NCBI GenBank assembly: GCA_964023275.1
Contig: OZ029917.1
Location: 19,582,488 to 19,646,487, forward strand
Direction of reading: 5' to 3'
Origin: Norana najaformis
Lineage: Eukaryota; Annelida; Clitellata; Crassiclitellata; Hormogastridae
DNA length: 64,000 bases
Shown here: in pieces, positions 11,977 to 24,365 of the stretch
How the letters are laid out: every line of letters begins with the position of its first letter
How positions within the stretch are numbered: the first letter of the stretch is position 1
The notes under the pieces: generated by a model
Database searches by the model: none
Seen by the model: only the letters and a program-made list of their open reading frames with translations
What the model was told of the DNA's origin: nothing
Program-made: the position numbers and the translations under genes

Positions 11977-12796
11977 ATTGAAAATATTTGTAAATTGTTT
12001 TGCATTGGGATATAACTGACAATATTTTGTTGACTAAGTGCATCTTGCATTAGTAAATTTTTACAGCTTTGAAATTGCTGTAATGCTTGATGAATTGTAG
12101 TGTTTATTTTGTTCTAAATTGTGTTTTTAACAGATTTTGTTGTCTTAACTTTACACATTTTCCAGTTTACTTGCACAAAACATTAAAATTTAATCATTTC
12201 TGTGAGAAATAAAGTTAGGTAACATAAAATTGGCATATTTCTTTCTTTCAGTGTCTCTGCCAAAATGAGCCTGAATTTAAAGATCCTAATTTATTTTGAG
12301 ACCGTTTCAAAGGCGTTAGCTGTCCTTGAAAAATTGCAGTGGTTTATTATCTTGATTGGAATTTTTGACCCCTTGGTTTACTTGCACCTGGTTTTCCATG
12401 AACAATTTTGTACAGTCACTAACAATCAATGCATATGACAATCTTTAGGAAATAAGTTCAGAATTTTATTTCGTTGGCCGAATTTGAATATTTTGTTTTC
12501 TATTTTAAATGATGCAGTAAATATGTTTGTAGTCAGAACTGTTGGTGTAAAATGTTGGGAAAACAAGAGAATGTAATTATGATGAAGGATGTGTGGCAAT
12601 GGCAAATGGTGGTTGTTTTCAAGCGAATTGTCTGTTATTGGTGATGAGAAATTGTGCATTTTCTGTTTTTAATTCTACAGTATAAGTAATGTAAGGGTAG
12701 CATTATCACAATCAGTTTTGCTTGTTTTCTTTCTCAGATATTTGAGCAATTAATATTGATACTCATTATAGTATGCCTAAGTACTTTGTGCCTTTG

Positions 12797-12985
12797 AAGG
12801 TATCATGTCTGCAGTTATTCTATGCCTTTGAAGTGCCATAAATGTTTGCAGTTATCATATGCCTTTGAGTGCCATAAATGTCCACAGTTACCGTTTGTCT
12901 TTGAATTGTCACAGCGTCTGCAGTTATCCTATGGTTTTTAGTGCCATAAGTGTCTGCAGTTATCGTGTGCCTTTTAAGGTATTTT
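12797..12985. repeat. Minisatellite, unit about 39 bp
   Basis: About five imperfect copies built on tgtctgcagttat followed by tatgcctttgagtgccataa. Divergence between copies is high, so the array is old. Confidence 0.8.
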
Positions 12986-14639
12986 GCCTTTGAGTATGTT
13001 TTGTTTGACTGTTCTGCTTGCTTTAAAATTATCGTGGTTATGACTGGGAAGGTGTTGTGGTACTTTTGATTTGCCATTGAATTTGTCTTGAATATGTGTG
13101 TGGTGTACTTCATTGGCTGGATCACAGCATGTAGAATTTACACGGCCTTTTGAATTCATTTGAGTGCTGCAGATTTCTTTGCTACATGACCTGTGGCAAA
13201 CTGGTTTATCTTTTCACTTGGACCTCAGTAATGCAACATGATGCATATGTTAAGCGGTAGACCCATCTGCTTGGAATGATCCACCCCTTACGCTGCATCT
13301 TTTTTGACCATGGATGTTACTGTATGCACCTTTTATTAGTGCCTGACTAATTCATTAAATTATCAAGTACATCTTGACTCTGAATGGCATAAATTGTTAG
13401 TGTTTCAGTTCTGTTCTTTGACTTCTTGATTTTGAAGCTTGCTAGATTGCCTTTGAATGAAAATTTGCTCTTAAAGAGAATCATTTTGCCTAGGCACAGT
13501 AGGTAACGTTTAGTGGGCTATTTTACTTTTTTATACCGGTTTCATTTGTGTTGTTTTGCAGCTGACAATTGATAACCATTGCTTAGCAGTGATGCAGTTA
13601 GGTTGTTTTTAGACACTTTTCGACTTTCTGATTGATTGATTGTTGAACAAAACAGTTGATTGATTGATGATTATCTGTTGCATGGTTAAAGTGACTGCTT
13701 ATAGTGATTATTTTGTGGGGAGCTTACATTGGGTTAATGCATGACTGTACTTGTACAAAGAAATTATTTGTAGTTAAGTACTGTTTAATATTGACACAAT
13801 TATCTGTTTGCAATGCAGTGCAATGCAATACACTATGATGCGATACATTTCATTTTGTTACAACTGTTATAATATATGCAATACAATAATTTTGGTTAAC
13901 TCTGAATCCGAAAGTACTGTAAAATGACTGGTATCATTCAGCTGTGTAACTAGGAACACAGAAGACAGATCTTAAAATGGAATCTTGGATATATGTATTG
14001 GAACAAATGTAACGTGTCCGTTCCTGTTTCTGAAATACTCTTGATTGGAAGTGAAGTCACATGTAAACCTGATTGGATTTTGTGTAAACTTTTAGATTGT
14101 ATTACATGTAAACTTTTGGATTGTAGTTCATGTATTCCAATCTTATTTTGGCTAAAATGGAAAATTATTCAAAACACTGTAAAAGTAATCTCATTTCATG
14201 ATTTCTGATGAAGATAAATTCATGAGAAAACTGAGTTTTGATTGATTTTTACTTCTCACTGTTGAGAATTCACTGAGGTCATCTGAGAAGTGTTACTGGT
14301 GGAAGTGTATCACCTTCCTTAGGTTGATTATAAGGTATGTTGCTAACTTTTAGTGTGCCTACAATTATTTTGTCTTTTTCAAACCCATCAGTTGTCAGTC
14401 TCTATCAAGGCTTCAGCTTAAAAAACCAGACAAAGAAAGCATTTGTCGAATTACTGCTCTTTGCGTTGTCCTTGGTCAATTTGGGACAGCAGCCCCTAAT
14501 TCTTTTTTGTTTTCAGTGTTTTGCATGTTAAAATTCTTCCACTATTGCTACTTTTATTGTTTTATTGTTGTGCTGTTTTGGTCCTTGGTGAGGCATAGTC
14601 AGGTCATCAGCTTTTCCTACTGTTTAAACCTACTGTTTG

Positions 14640-14790
14640 ATCTTTGGATCTCAACTTAGAACTGAACCTGACCTCACCTGCCTCATTGATTTTGATTTGA
14701 CAGAGCACCGGTGAGTAAGTAAGCTGGATTCCATGACTTAGCTATTCTGGGTGCTGAAGAAATCCAGAGATTATGATTATGATTAGGAGA
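14640..14790 (+). mobile_element. LINE-A 3' tail (L2/CR1-like), diverged
   Basis: The order of words matches the other LINE-A tails: a ggatct..aactgaacc stretch, then a stem-loop tail and a short tandem 3' end, here gattatgattatgatt in place of gattacgattacg. The stem bases are agcacc (14704-14709) and ggtgct (14750-14755), a compensated variant of agcgcc/ggcgct. Confidence 0.75.
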
Positions 14791-16673
14791 TTACAATTAA
14801 TATTTAGTTCAAGTTCGTTGTCAAACCATGCAGCTCACCAAGTGAAGTGCCTCAATTTGCCTGGTTGTTCATTAATGATTACGTATCATGTATTTGCCTC
14901 TGCTTTAAGATCCTTCAACAACAGCACCAGTTCTTTGAGGACATTTGTTTCTACAGATGAGCGTAAAATGTTCTGTTACCATATCTTACCTAAAAGCCTA
15001 GAGCAATGCACAACTGATTATGATAATTCGTGCCTTTTAAGTAATAAGGTAACTAATAATCTTTAATGCAGGATTTTAACCCTTGTCCTTTGAATGATTA
15101 CATCAGAGATAAATCCATGTAACTGAGTTCTGTCCATCTGATGCTAGTTTGCAGTAGTACACATTGTTTGTCTTGCTTATTATTTTGCATAGAAACTTAC
15201 GTATGGTGAATCAGGGCAAGTGCCTTGATGTTTCTTCTGTGAACTACTGTGTAAATGAGTTTTCAGTTGTGTTGTTTCCAAACTTTCTGGTTTGTCATAC
15301 TTTAGGGAAGTTAATTTTAATGCTATGTTGTCTTGATTTTATGAGTTGGTGCCTAAGTCAACAGCTTGTATGCCTAGTGATGTAATGATACGGTTTTAAA
15401 TGTGTACAAGCAGATGCTTGATAGATGCTGTGGAAAGTTATTAACACACTATTGAATCTTTGCCAAGCACATAAAGTTAACTACTATATCTGCAATGAGT
15501 GGCCTTTGTCAATTCTGGCTCTGGACCTGACATAAGATAACAGCGACCTAGGCATTGCCTTTGAGCATGGGCTGTAGTTTACTTGGCGACTTCTTTATTT
15601 ATTACTCATGCTTGTTAATTGAATTCTACTTGGATGCCCAGTCGCAGGTGAGTTGCCTTTTGTGGCTGTGGCATACATGATTTATGCCGGCTTTGGCATC
15701 CAGGTGTTCATCTGGGCTGGGAAGATAACTTGGACTGACTGAGTGATAGTAAATTTCATGAGACAAACAACACAGCTGTAAATTATCTTTGCCAGAGTAA
15801 CAGCTTGAGATGGTGAATCATGGAGGGCTTTCATTGTCTGGGTCACTGAGGGCTTTTTGCAAAGGGAGGGCATTCAAGATGGATAATTGATTTATGGTGG
15901 GAAATTCAGTGCACTTCTGGATTGTCAGAGTACTAGATATTTCCATGGACTGGACAGGAGTCTCTGCGGGCATTTTCAGAAGGGAATGGATTCAGATGAG
16001 GATTTTGAGCATTTAAAGTTTTTGTAGAATGATTAGAAGTCTTCAGGGAAATTTTCAGGTGAAGAATGGAGTACTTACAGTGCCTAGAATGTGTAGACAT
16101 CTGCAATTTTTGTGGAATTAGGAGACACTTCTAAGGAATTTTCACATGGATAATGGAAGATTGGAGGTGGTTAGTTTTTTGTGCAATAAAATAATGTCAC
16201 CTATTGTGGGTTTTAAGTGGTTCAGAAGACATTAAATTTTTAATATGTGTTAGAACCATTGCTATGAGCAGTGAATGCTTTGGGCAGTGAACGGGCTTTT
16301 GAGGACTTTTCAGATGAGGAATGCCATGGGGATTTTGGGAATTAAAGGTTGTGTGTGCAGTCATTTGAAGGCTTTTTGTAATTTATTGAAACCAAACATG
16401 TATAAGTGATTCTCTTGGGAAAATTATTGGGAAGTAATAGGTCAAAGGATAAACTTTGCTTACCTTGCACAAAGCTGAGAGAAGGTACTGGTCTTACTCG
16501 AATCCATGTGGACAAAGTGTTTGTGAAATTTGTGGAATGACATCTGCACTAAGTGTTCTAGGACTTGTTACTCAGTAACATCACCCTATTGATTGACAAC
16601 TTCACATATATGGCTTTGACTGTAGGATCATTTGTTTTGTCAAGGTAAATGGTTGCAACATGATGTCTTTAAA

Positions 16674-17106
16674 TGACTTTGTTCTTGCTGTACAACAGCT
16701 TTCTTTGGCTGTTCATTTGCTTTGTTGCAAATATTCAGTAGCTTTTTGTTGTCAGTTTTTGTTTTGGTTATTCAATGGATTTGTTCTTGCTGTTCAAGTC
16801 TTTGGTATGGCTGTTTATTGTATTTGTTCCTGCTGTTCAAGTCTGTTTGGTTGTTCAACAACTTTATTTCTGCTGTTCAAATTTTTGTTTTGGCTGTTCA
16901 GTGGATTTGTTCCTGCTGTTCAAGTATTTCTGTTGGTTCATCAGTTTTGTTGTTGCTGTATAATTTTTGTTGGGCTGTTCAGTGGTGTGATCTTGCTGTT
17001 CAGTTGGGTTTGGTTGTTCAGTGGCTTTGTGCCTGCTGTTAAGTCTTTGTTTTGGTTGTTCAGGAGATTATGTTTTGCTGTTCATTTTGCTGTTCAGCAG
17101 TTTTGT
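16674..17106. repeat. Minisatellite, unit about 42 bp
   Basis: About ten diverged copies of a unit that reads roughly tttgttcctgctgttcaagt then ctttgttttggctgttcagt. Each unit holds two gctgttca half-units. The unit length is often a multiple of three, so it leaves open frames that spell a hydrophobic Leu/Phe/Val repeat. I regard these frames as by-products, not a gene. Confidence 0.85.
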
Positions 17107-18908
17107 TCGGACTAGTGGTTTAAACGATGTAGTTCTTTCCAGCCAACAGTGAATTTTATTGTCTCAACTGAATGATCTAGTGGGCAGTTTTTCTTCAATA
17201 TGTGTCAGATTTTAACTTTCAGTGAAAAACTCTCACACCTACCTACATAAAAAAACTGGTAGTCTCTGCTTCATTTCTAGCCAGACAGATTCTGATAGCT
17301 TTTGATAATCAGACGTTTACTTGGGCTTGATCTACTTAGCTTTTTCTTTATTTTTGCTCTCATTTCCTGTGGAATTTTAACTGTTTCTTCATTCTAAAGG
17401 GATTCTTTTCTTAAGAAGTTTGATTGCTTATATTTAATTAATTGAAAATTAAAGGTTATGGTTTTCTGCTTTCTGAGTGAAGTTGCATGATATTGATTTG
17501 TTTTCTATGGAAAAAAATTAAGGAGGCATGTGGGTGACTCATTCTATGCATTTCATTGATAAATGTGGGTTTCATTTCTCTCCTGTACATACTGTGAAAC
17601 TGAGAAATTATTGCCAAGCCAAAGAACTTATTAGGAAAGGTTGTCTGCTTGTTGAATTGCTGTTTATAGTATATGTATATGTGTTTAAATTGAGAGCTGA
17701 AAATCTTACAGTTGGTGGTGATAGATGAACGAATGCAACAAATCTGTTGGTCATTTACCTTATGGGCTTTTTTCTTTACCCTTAAAATATGTATGTAACT
17801 CTTTGTACATCTGCTTCTGCAAAATTGCCCCATTGCTTTATCACCTAGTCTTGTTATCGTGGTTTCTTTGAATGCAACTGAAGCATTGTTTGTGTTTCAT
17901 CAGATCATGTTTTCTCATGTGTGCTGGGCCTGATTTAGTTTGAACAAATCTGTACTTTTCTGGCATTACTTTCCACCTTTTCTTAGGAATCTGTTGGGGG
18001 CATTTCTTTACAAACAACTGCATTACCTGTTGATGCTTCAGGCAGATTATGCTGTAACGGAAAAAAGTAGTTCGGGCATTTGGAATGGTGTTTTTTTGTG
18101 CTGAGTCTGCATTGGGGCCAGACAATTAAACCTTTGAGTGAACTTTCTAATGACAGTGTACGGTGATGTGGCATTTAATTTTAATATTGTGTCTTGTTGA
18201 GGCATTATTGTAAATATCCAAATTATTACTGTAAAATGGTTTCAGTGTGTTTTGAGTCATAGATGGATTCTTAAGAGGCCTTTCATATTTTGTTTCATTT
18301 ATTTTATAGTGTAATTATTTATTTATCATTAATCTTCTTTGGAATCAGTTTCAGAGCACCCACATCTGCTTTAAAATCATTGGTGCCTAGAAATGTCTTA
18401 CTGGACTCATGGCCATCTCGAGTCTTCCACATTTAATAGCAGTACATTTGGGAGGTGCGCTTAACCTTTTCATGGGTCATGGGCTGTCAAGATTATTGTC
18501 CACTTTATGACACTGACACATACAGAATCCTATTTGTATTCATAGAATTGGTCACAGAAGGTGCAGCTATCATAATCGAATGGGATAAACAGTGATCAGC
18601 AACATTGGAGGGCTAATTGTGATGTAAGAAATTTTGCACAAGCCTGTACAGATCTACCTCATCTACCAACAAACTGCAATGTTGACCCTATACCTACCCC
18701 ATTATTGAAAGACTGTGGATCTGCCCTTTTTGTTCCATTCTTTACTAAATTAGTTAACCTGTCCCCTTCTGCTGGTAATTTCCCCTCTAAAACAGTGTAG
18801 AGATTGGCCTGACAGCCAGGAATTAGACTCGAACACCTACTGTTGAGGTCTGGCTCATTGACAATGTGTAGATGTCTGACCTAAAATTTTTTAGATGATT
18901 CGGCTGTG

Positions 18909-19453
18909 CAGTGGCATACTTGAGTTTCTTAGCCATGGTAGTCCGGTACCCAGATGAAAATTGAAGGGGTGTTGGACAGCAAGCCCCTCATGACAAGAGG
19001 GTCTGGGGAGCGTCATTAGCTTCCCCAGTGGGATCCGGGGCTGAGGCCCAGAAACCAATGTATATCAAAGAGAAGTCTACACATTGTCATTTAGTATGAA
19101 ATTGAGCACATTTGGGCTAAATGTGTGTGCAACTTTTAGCCAGGGAGTCCAATACCTGGCAGAAAATTGAGGTCTTTGTCTGGACAGCCAGCGCTGATGA
19201 CGCAAAGCCACTCACTGGTGAACTTGCCCACGGGAGTCCAAGGCAAATGCGTTTTCCTGACTTGAACACAAGAAATCAGCCTGGAAAATAGTCTATTATA
19301 TGACACTCATCAGTCGACAAAGCAAAATCAAGAGTCACCGATTGGGGGAGGGTACGCTTAAAAATCTCATCAGATCTACATGAATCCCAAGATTCGTGGT
19401 CCCGGTCTCGGGTGGGTCCAGACCCTGGGACTCCCCTGTCAGGTACGCCACTG
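18909..19453. mobile_element. Non-autonomous hAT element (MITE) with 8-bp target-site duplication
   Basis: The left end is cagtggcatacttgag. The right end read in reverse is cagtggcgtacctgac, a typical hAT terminus. The flanking octamers are cggctgtg (18901-18908) and tggctgtg (19454-19461), 7 of 8 identical, matching the 8-bp duplication hAT transposases make. The 545-bp interior has no transposase; it holds direct gggtcc/gagtcc-type words near both ends. Confidence 0.88.
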
Positions 19454-19898
19454 TGGCTGTGTACACTAGTATACGTCAACACTTTGTTGCAAAAACATCC
19501 ACATTAGTGTAGAAAAATCATTTCAACAAAAAATGTAGACAAAGTAGTCTACACTTTGTTTAACAGGGTATTAGCTTAGCCATAACCCTATACATGGTTA
19601 GATTTGCTGGGGATTGGAGGGTTTGACCTGTATTTCAAAATTCGACTCCAAGCCATGATAAAAATTTGGATCAGGTCAAGAGCCACAACCAGCAATGATT
19701 ATAGGAAAAAACTTGAACACAGATCAAGTCTTTGGCTTAAGAGTTCAGTTCCACTTGTTTGGAATTGCAGTCCCTTTTGAAGCTCCATCAGACCCTCCAC
19801 GTGGAAACGTTTTGCATCCCTTCAGCTGCATAATGGGTATTTACGTCCTTGAGCCTCATCCGATATGTCAACCACCCTGGATAAAGTTTCACAGATCC

Positions 19899-20007
<109 letters not shown>

Positions 20008-20049
20008 AACTTGTAACCCCCAACCCAATGTATGCACGCCTATATTATG

Positions 20050-20300
20050 TATGTGTCTGTACATTTATATGGTGCCTTTTAAATAACCTCTAAACAATGC
20101 TGGGGCATGGCTACCTAACAGTTCTAAAAAGGTGCATCTTAAGTTTAGCTGAAGGCGTTTCTTGTGCATTAATGAGCTGGAAAAATTTGGATTTCCAGCA
20201 GAAGACTGTTCCAGAAATGTGATATACGATGTCATGGCATATACGCAGCAGCCTGGATACCCAACAACAAGAAAGCTGGACTTCTTGTATCAAAGAATTC
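20050..20300 (-). mobile_element. LINE-C 3'-UTR fragment, minus strand
   Basis: It has the same word order as the repeats at 34303-34401, 45610-46990 and 47995-48190: a ggtgccttttaaataacctc stretch, catggctacctaacag, tctaaaaaggtg, then gactgttccaga. The orientation is set by the coding part present at 45.6-47 kb. Confidence 0.6.
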
Positions 20301-20475
20301 TAACACACAGACAAGGAGGCTTGTAAAGTAAGAAGCATAAGACTTCTGTAAGAAATGTCTCAGTAGAGCACCATTTAATCTCTCAATTGGCCTTCAACAT
20401 TAATTACCCCTCTGCATGGCTAGTTATAAAGTGAAACACAAAAAGATGTAAAATGTTTAATATTTGTATATGTTT

Positions 20476-20632
20476 ATTAAAACACCGATCTCCCCTGGAA
20501 ATCAAAGGACTGGACATGAGAACTGCCATTCGTACAATCAAGAATAGAACAAAGTGGAGGCGTCTTGTTCAAACCTCATCGTCGGCACACGCCCGACGGA
20601 AGAGAGACGAAGAAGAGAATTAAAACACCGAT
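20476..20632 (+). mobile_element. 5'-truncated LINE stub with 14-bp target-site duplication
   Basis: The 129-bp insert (20490-20618) is flanked on both sides by the same 14-bp sequence, attaaaacaccgat. One frame is open through the whole insert and ends in the downstream repeat; it reads like the C-terminal tail of a LINE polyprotein, with a core NRTKWRRLVQTSSSAHARRK and a final Glu-rich stop. The reverse transcriptase and endonuclease parts are absent, as expected for extreme 5' truncation. Confidence 0.85.
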
Positions 20633-21809
20633 TAGGCTACATTGCATTTTAAGTAGGCCCTACATCTCAAAGTCGCTGGAAACACGTTTTATCCTAAATT
20701 GTTTTTGTCGAGTTGTGCCCTCTGTTGGAAGTTGTGCTGCATAATGATCACGCAGAGATGGATTTATGAATATTCACTTCACTTTCCCGCGTTAGAAGCT
20801 AAGTTACAATATTATTCATAAGCATTTTGCTAGATGGCAACCCAAAAAGTCGGAAAATGGTATACGGTTAGTGAAATGGATATTTTTTTGACGCTAGGTT
20901 TACTTAGGTTAACAACACAGCTGGTTATTAGGCGCATCAACAAATCGACAAATGACATAAACAGAGCCACGTGTGATTGTGTCACACATTGTTTGTCACG
21001 ACTCTGCTTTAGCAGCAGAGGAGGTCCGTCCCCTCCCTTTCACGTCCTTCCCTCTGCTCCTCTCCCTTCGCTCCACTTGATTTCATCCCATCATCTTTCA
21101 TTATCGCTGGTCTCAGCCATGTCGTGCTGCAATCAGTTAAAGAATATATGCATTACCTACGGAAACAAAAATCTTAAAGGAAACGATAAGAAGAAAGAAA
21201 TGAACTTATGGACAACGTCAACAACATTTTCATATCGAAGACGTCAACGGCCTGCCATAAGATGTCGTTAAACCCATGGACAAGAAGATCATCTTTCCTT
21301 TCGATTCCTAAGTTTTTCGTTATTCTCATCTCTGGTGCATTTCCTTTTTCTATCCCGCTGTTAGCCTTCTCTTTGCACCTCCTGCCATGCCAGCTCTCCA
21401 CCTTATTCCATCTGTTTTCCGAAATTCAGTAGAATCCTGCTGTCAGGCGGAGTGATTGATGCGGTGAAAGGGTCACCAACTTCCATCCCATGCATCAAGC
21501 ACCATACGCCTCAGGGCTCTAGCTACTGCTGCTGCTCCAGAAATTATATCTTATAGGATACAAGTTACATTATATATACATATATATAATTCTGTTAGAT
21601 TATAGATAGGGGTCTATGTTCTATATATTGGTAGCCTATATGTATAATAATAGAATAGTATACATTTATGATAGTGCTTTGTGAATAATGAAGTGCTGGA
21701 AGCTGAGAAACAGGACATATAATTAATCAAATGCAGCAAATAAATCTTTGATTAAAACAGAACCTGTGAAAAATAGGTTCTAACGATAAGTAGGCCTACA
21801 GATGACTAT

Positions 21810-21975
21810 ATACAGATAACCATCTGCCCGCCTGACTCTTGGATCTTGGCCTTGAACCGAACCCTTTCTGCCTATCGATTTTTTTATAACTCAGCGCCTT
21901 TGAATAAGCTGGTTCCTGCGACTTAGCTTTCGTTGGGCGCTGTAGAAATGTCGAGCTTACAAATACGATTATACG
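21810..21975 (+). mobile_element. LINE-A 3' tail
   Basis: It carries the LINE-A end: cttgaaccgaaccctttctg, then agcgcctttgaataagctgg, ctttcgttgggcgctgtaga and a short tacgatt tail. The stem halves agcgcc (21893-21898) and ggcgct (21936-21941) pair perfectly. Confidence 0.85.
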
Positions 21976-22817
21976 GAAAGTAAAATATAGGGGGGCCTAC
22001 AATTTGTCCACCTTATAGGAATCTTTGTAGTGCAGGAGTGTACATACATACGCTAAGACAAAATTGAGCCTAACTGGTCATCACCGCCACCATCCTCATC
22101 ATCAAAAAGCGGTTAGGTGACATTTTCTGTAATCGCTATTAAGCTGGAATTAAAGAATTTTATGCATTATTTTATGTTTAACTACATTTTATCGTCTTAA
22201 AGTTGCCCGTCATTAAAATTCTGAAGACAACAACTGATACTGATTCTAAAATGAAGTTCTTTTTGTGAATTTGTAAAACAGAGAGGCAGTTGCAGGTCCA
22301 CAGTTTGCCTAGATGACTTGGTGTTACTCTGCAATCAAAATGACCAAACTGATGACTACCTCTCTATCCTCATTTCCGGGTTGTTTAGAGATGGCCTCCA
22401 GTAATTGACCGTGTAAATCCTCCAGTTGTCACACTTATGGCTATTAATCTGATACCTAACCAGCGCGTTCCACATCTGAATACACTGACCCACTGAATTC
22501 ACTAAAGCAATAGGTTTTAATGGGTTAGCATGAAATCACTAATCTGCATGGTCAGCTTATCTGCTTCAACCTGCCAGTAAAAAATCCAGTTGCGTTATCT
22601 GTTAAGCACATCAGTGCTGCCTCAGGGGCAGGCGCACCGTGGGCCCAGTGCTGACTTGAACAGTGACACTTAACATGGAAAGGATAGCCTGAACATTTTA
22701 ACCCTTTAAACACTGAATGGCTGATTCGTTTGGTCACTGAATTATTTTGGCTTTTCCATGTTTTCTAGCGTTCCTCCTGTGATCGTGTTTGGCCTTCATC
22801 GAATATCTAGTACCAAT

Positions 22818-22900
22818 TATTGTGTGGTGGCAAAGTGGTAAGGTAATAGCTTCACAGTACCTGTGTCCAGGGTTTGAATCCCGTTTTGCATTTTTAAATT
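22818..22900 (+). mobile_element. tRNA-derived SINE head
   Basis: Box A-like tggcaaagtggtaaggt and box B-like cagggtttgaatcccgtttt are spaced as in a tRNA. There is no clean acceptor stem, so it is a SINE or tRNA pseudogene rather than a working tRNA. Confidence 0.65.
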
Positions 22901-24326
22901 GGCAAATCATTATAATCTTTTAACATTTTTGTATATAGCTGGACTAGTTGTTCAGCCAAAGCGTCTGAATATTAAACCATATTTTCAAGGATAATGAGGA
23001 AGCTTACCAAGTGTTTGGTTACTTAAATACCTTCTTTTAGATTTAAATATTGCTGCTATTTTACTGTTTTTGCAAATCTCTTTATCATGATGCACTTTAT
23101 AGCAACTTCATTAAAAGGTGCTACATAAATGTTATCATTAATGACATTAGTACTGTCTTAACTATTCAGTTTGTTTCTTGGGTATTATCATTTATTTCGC
23201 ATCAGATGTTGCAGTCCATCTTGTCCAAAAGTACAAAGATGTGGCTTCACAACACAACTGACACAAAATGCTCAATCAGATCTTGATTGAATTCCAGTTT
23301 TCTTCCAATGTATCACATTTCTTGGTCTGTCTATGGTCCAAAATACAATTGAAATTGTCCAAAATCCACTACCGACTCCAGGAACACCATCTGATTACCT
23401 CCTGAAAATTTACTGGCATATGGGCAATCATACACACTTTACAACAGGTTCCAGCTAAGATATTTCTTATAGGTTACCCATATTACATAACCTGTATTAC
23501 ATTTCTAGATGTTCTTCTATGCGTAAGTTTACAGTCAGTTGGTTTCTACAGCTTTTTCATGTATTTTTATGCAAGTCACTAAGCTCTTTCTACTGAACAG
23601 AAATTCTGTACGATATTTCCACAAGTGTCTTTTCCTCATACCATTAGAAATGCTGCTTTCACTGCAAATGAACATAGATTTTTAAAACTATCTAGACATG
23701 ACTTCTGATAAATGTTCTTTAACAGTTGTCTTTTCAAGTGTATTTCTCTTTCCAAATTAAACTAAACCTGTGTCAACATTTCCTGTAAATCCTCCAATAA
23801 ATTTTCCTTAGAAAGAAATACTGCAAACAGATTTCTCATTGCTGCCTTTCTCAAAGTGGTTCCTATACCAGAAATCCAGCAGCTGCACAGGTCATAGAGT
23901 GATGTCAACTAGAAGCTTAAAAATGAATTTGGCCAACTAAAAGGGTAGCACTTTATTCAGCCTTAAGACAATTTTAATAACACAGCTATCAAGTGACAAG
24001 CTTCAGTTCTGACAAAATTTCTGGATAGTAGTAATTTATATATTTTGAATACTTGATGTCTGGCATAGATGAACACATGCCAATGCTGTTACAATCGCCA
24101 ACACCTTTGACACGTAAAAATGCAACTCAGTGTAACATGCTGCTATTTTGTATTTACACTGGATAAAACACAAAAACTGTTTATGCATTGGTAAATACAG
24201 GAAATGCCACTGACTGATGTTAAAATGCTGTTCTTTGGTAATATTTACACTAGCTACAATGCAAAAGAACTGATCACACTCCAACTCCATGGCAATGTTG
24301 ACGGCAGATTCTAAAAACATTTCTTG

Positions 24327-24365
24327 TCACGTAGTTGGCCGTGGTTTTAGAATCAGCTTTCCTGT
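24327..24365 (-). CDS. CNEP1R1: CNEP1R1 exon 6 (C-terminus and stop)
   Basis: The acceptor on the minus strand is tgcag before 24365. It encodes [12 protein letters not shown] and a TGA. Confidence 0.95.
   Translation of the reverse strand, partial: TGKLILKPRPTT

Larger units (their letters stand above)
9913..18908. other. BCL11 3' UTR and intergenic DNA
   Basis: No exon was recognised on either strand. Contents: TA microsatellite (10197-10283), GACAGAGCAGA tandem repeat (about 10430-10497), minisatellites at 12797-12985 and 16674-17106, a LINE tail at 14640-14790, and a possible weak tandem array near 15965-16330 built on an aatTTTCAGaTGAgGAATGg-like word. The remainder is AT-rich. Confidence 0.5.
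20633..24326. other. Intergenic DNA upstream of the CNEP1R1 3' end
   Basis: No gene was recognised. An open frame of 145 codons begins at 20834 after a TTTCCCGCG-containing stretch (20785-20793) but matches no family I know. A LINE-A tail lies at 21810-21975 and a SINE at 22818-22900. From about 23930 to 24326 the minus strand is probably the CNEP1R1 3' UTR; tttatt at 23952, read in reverse, gives an AATAAA signal. Confidence 0.45.

Noticed and set aside
16660..17115. Long open frame with a Leu/Phe/Val-rich repeat as a gene
   Set aside because: It is a by-product of a minisatellite; three frames are open over the same stretch and there is no conserved domain.
22818..22900. Functional tRNA gene
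   Set aside because: A and B boxes are present but no clean acceptor or anticodon stem can be drawn; a SINE head is more likely.
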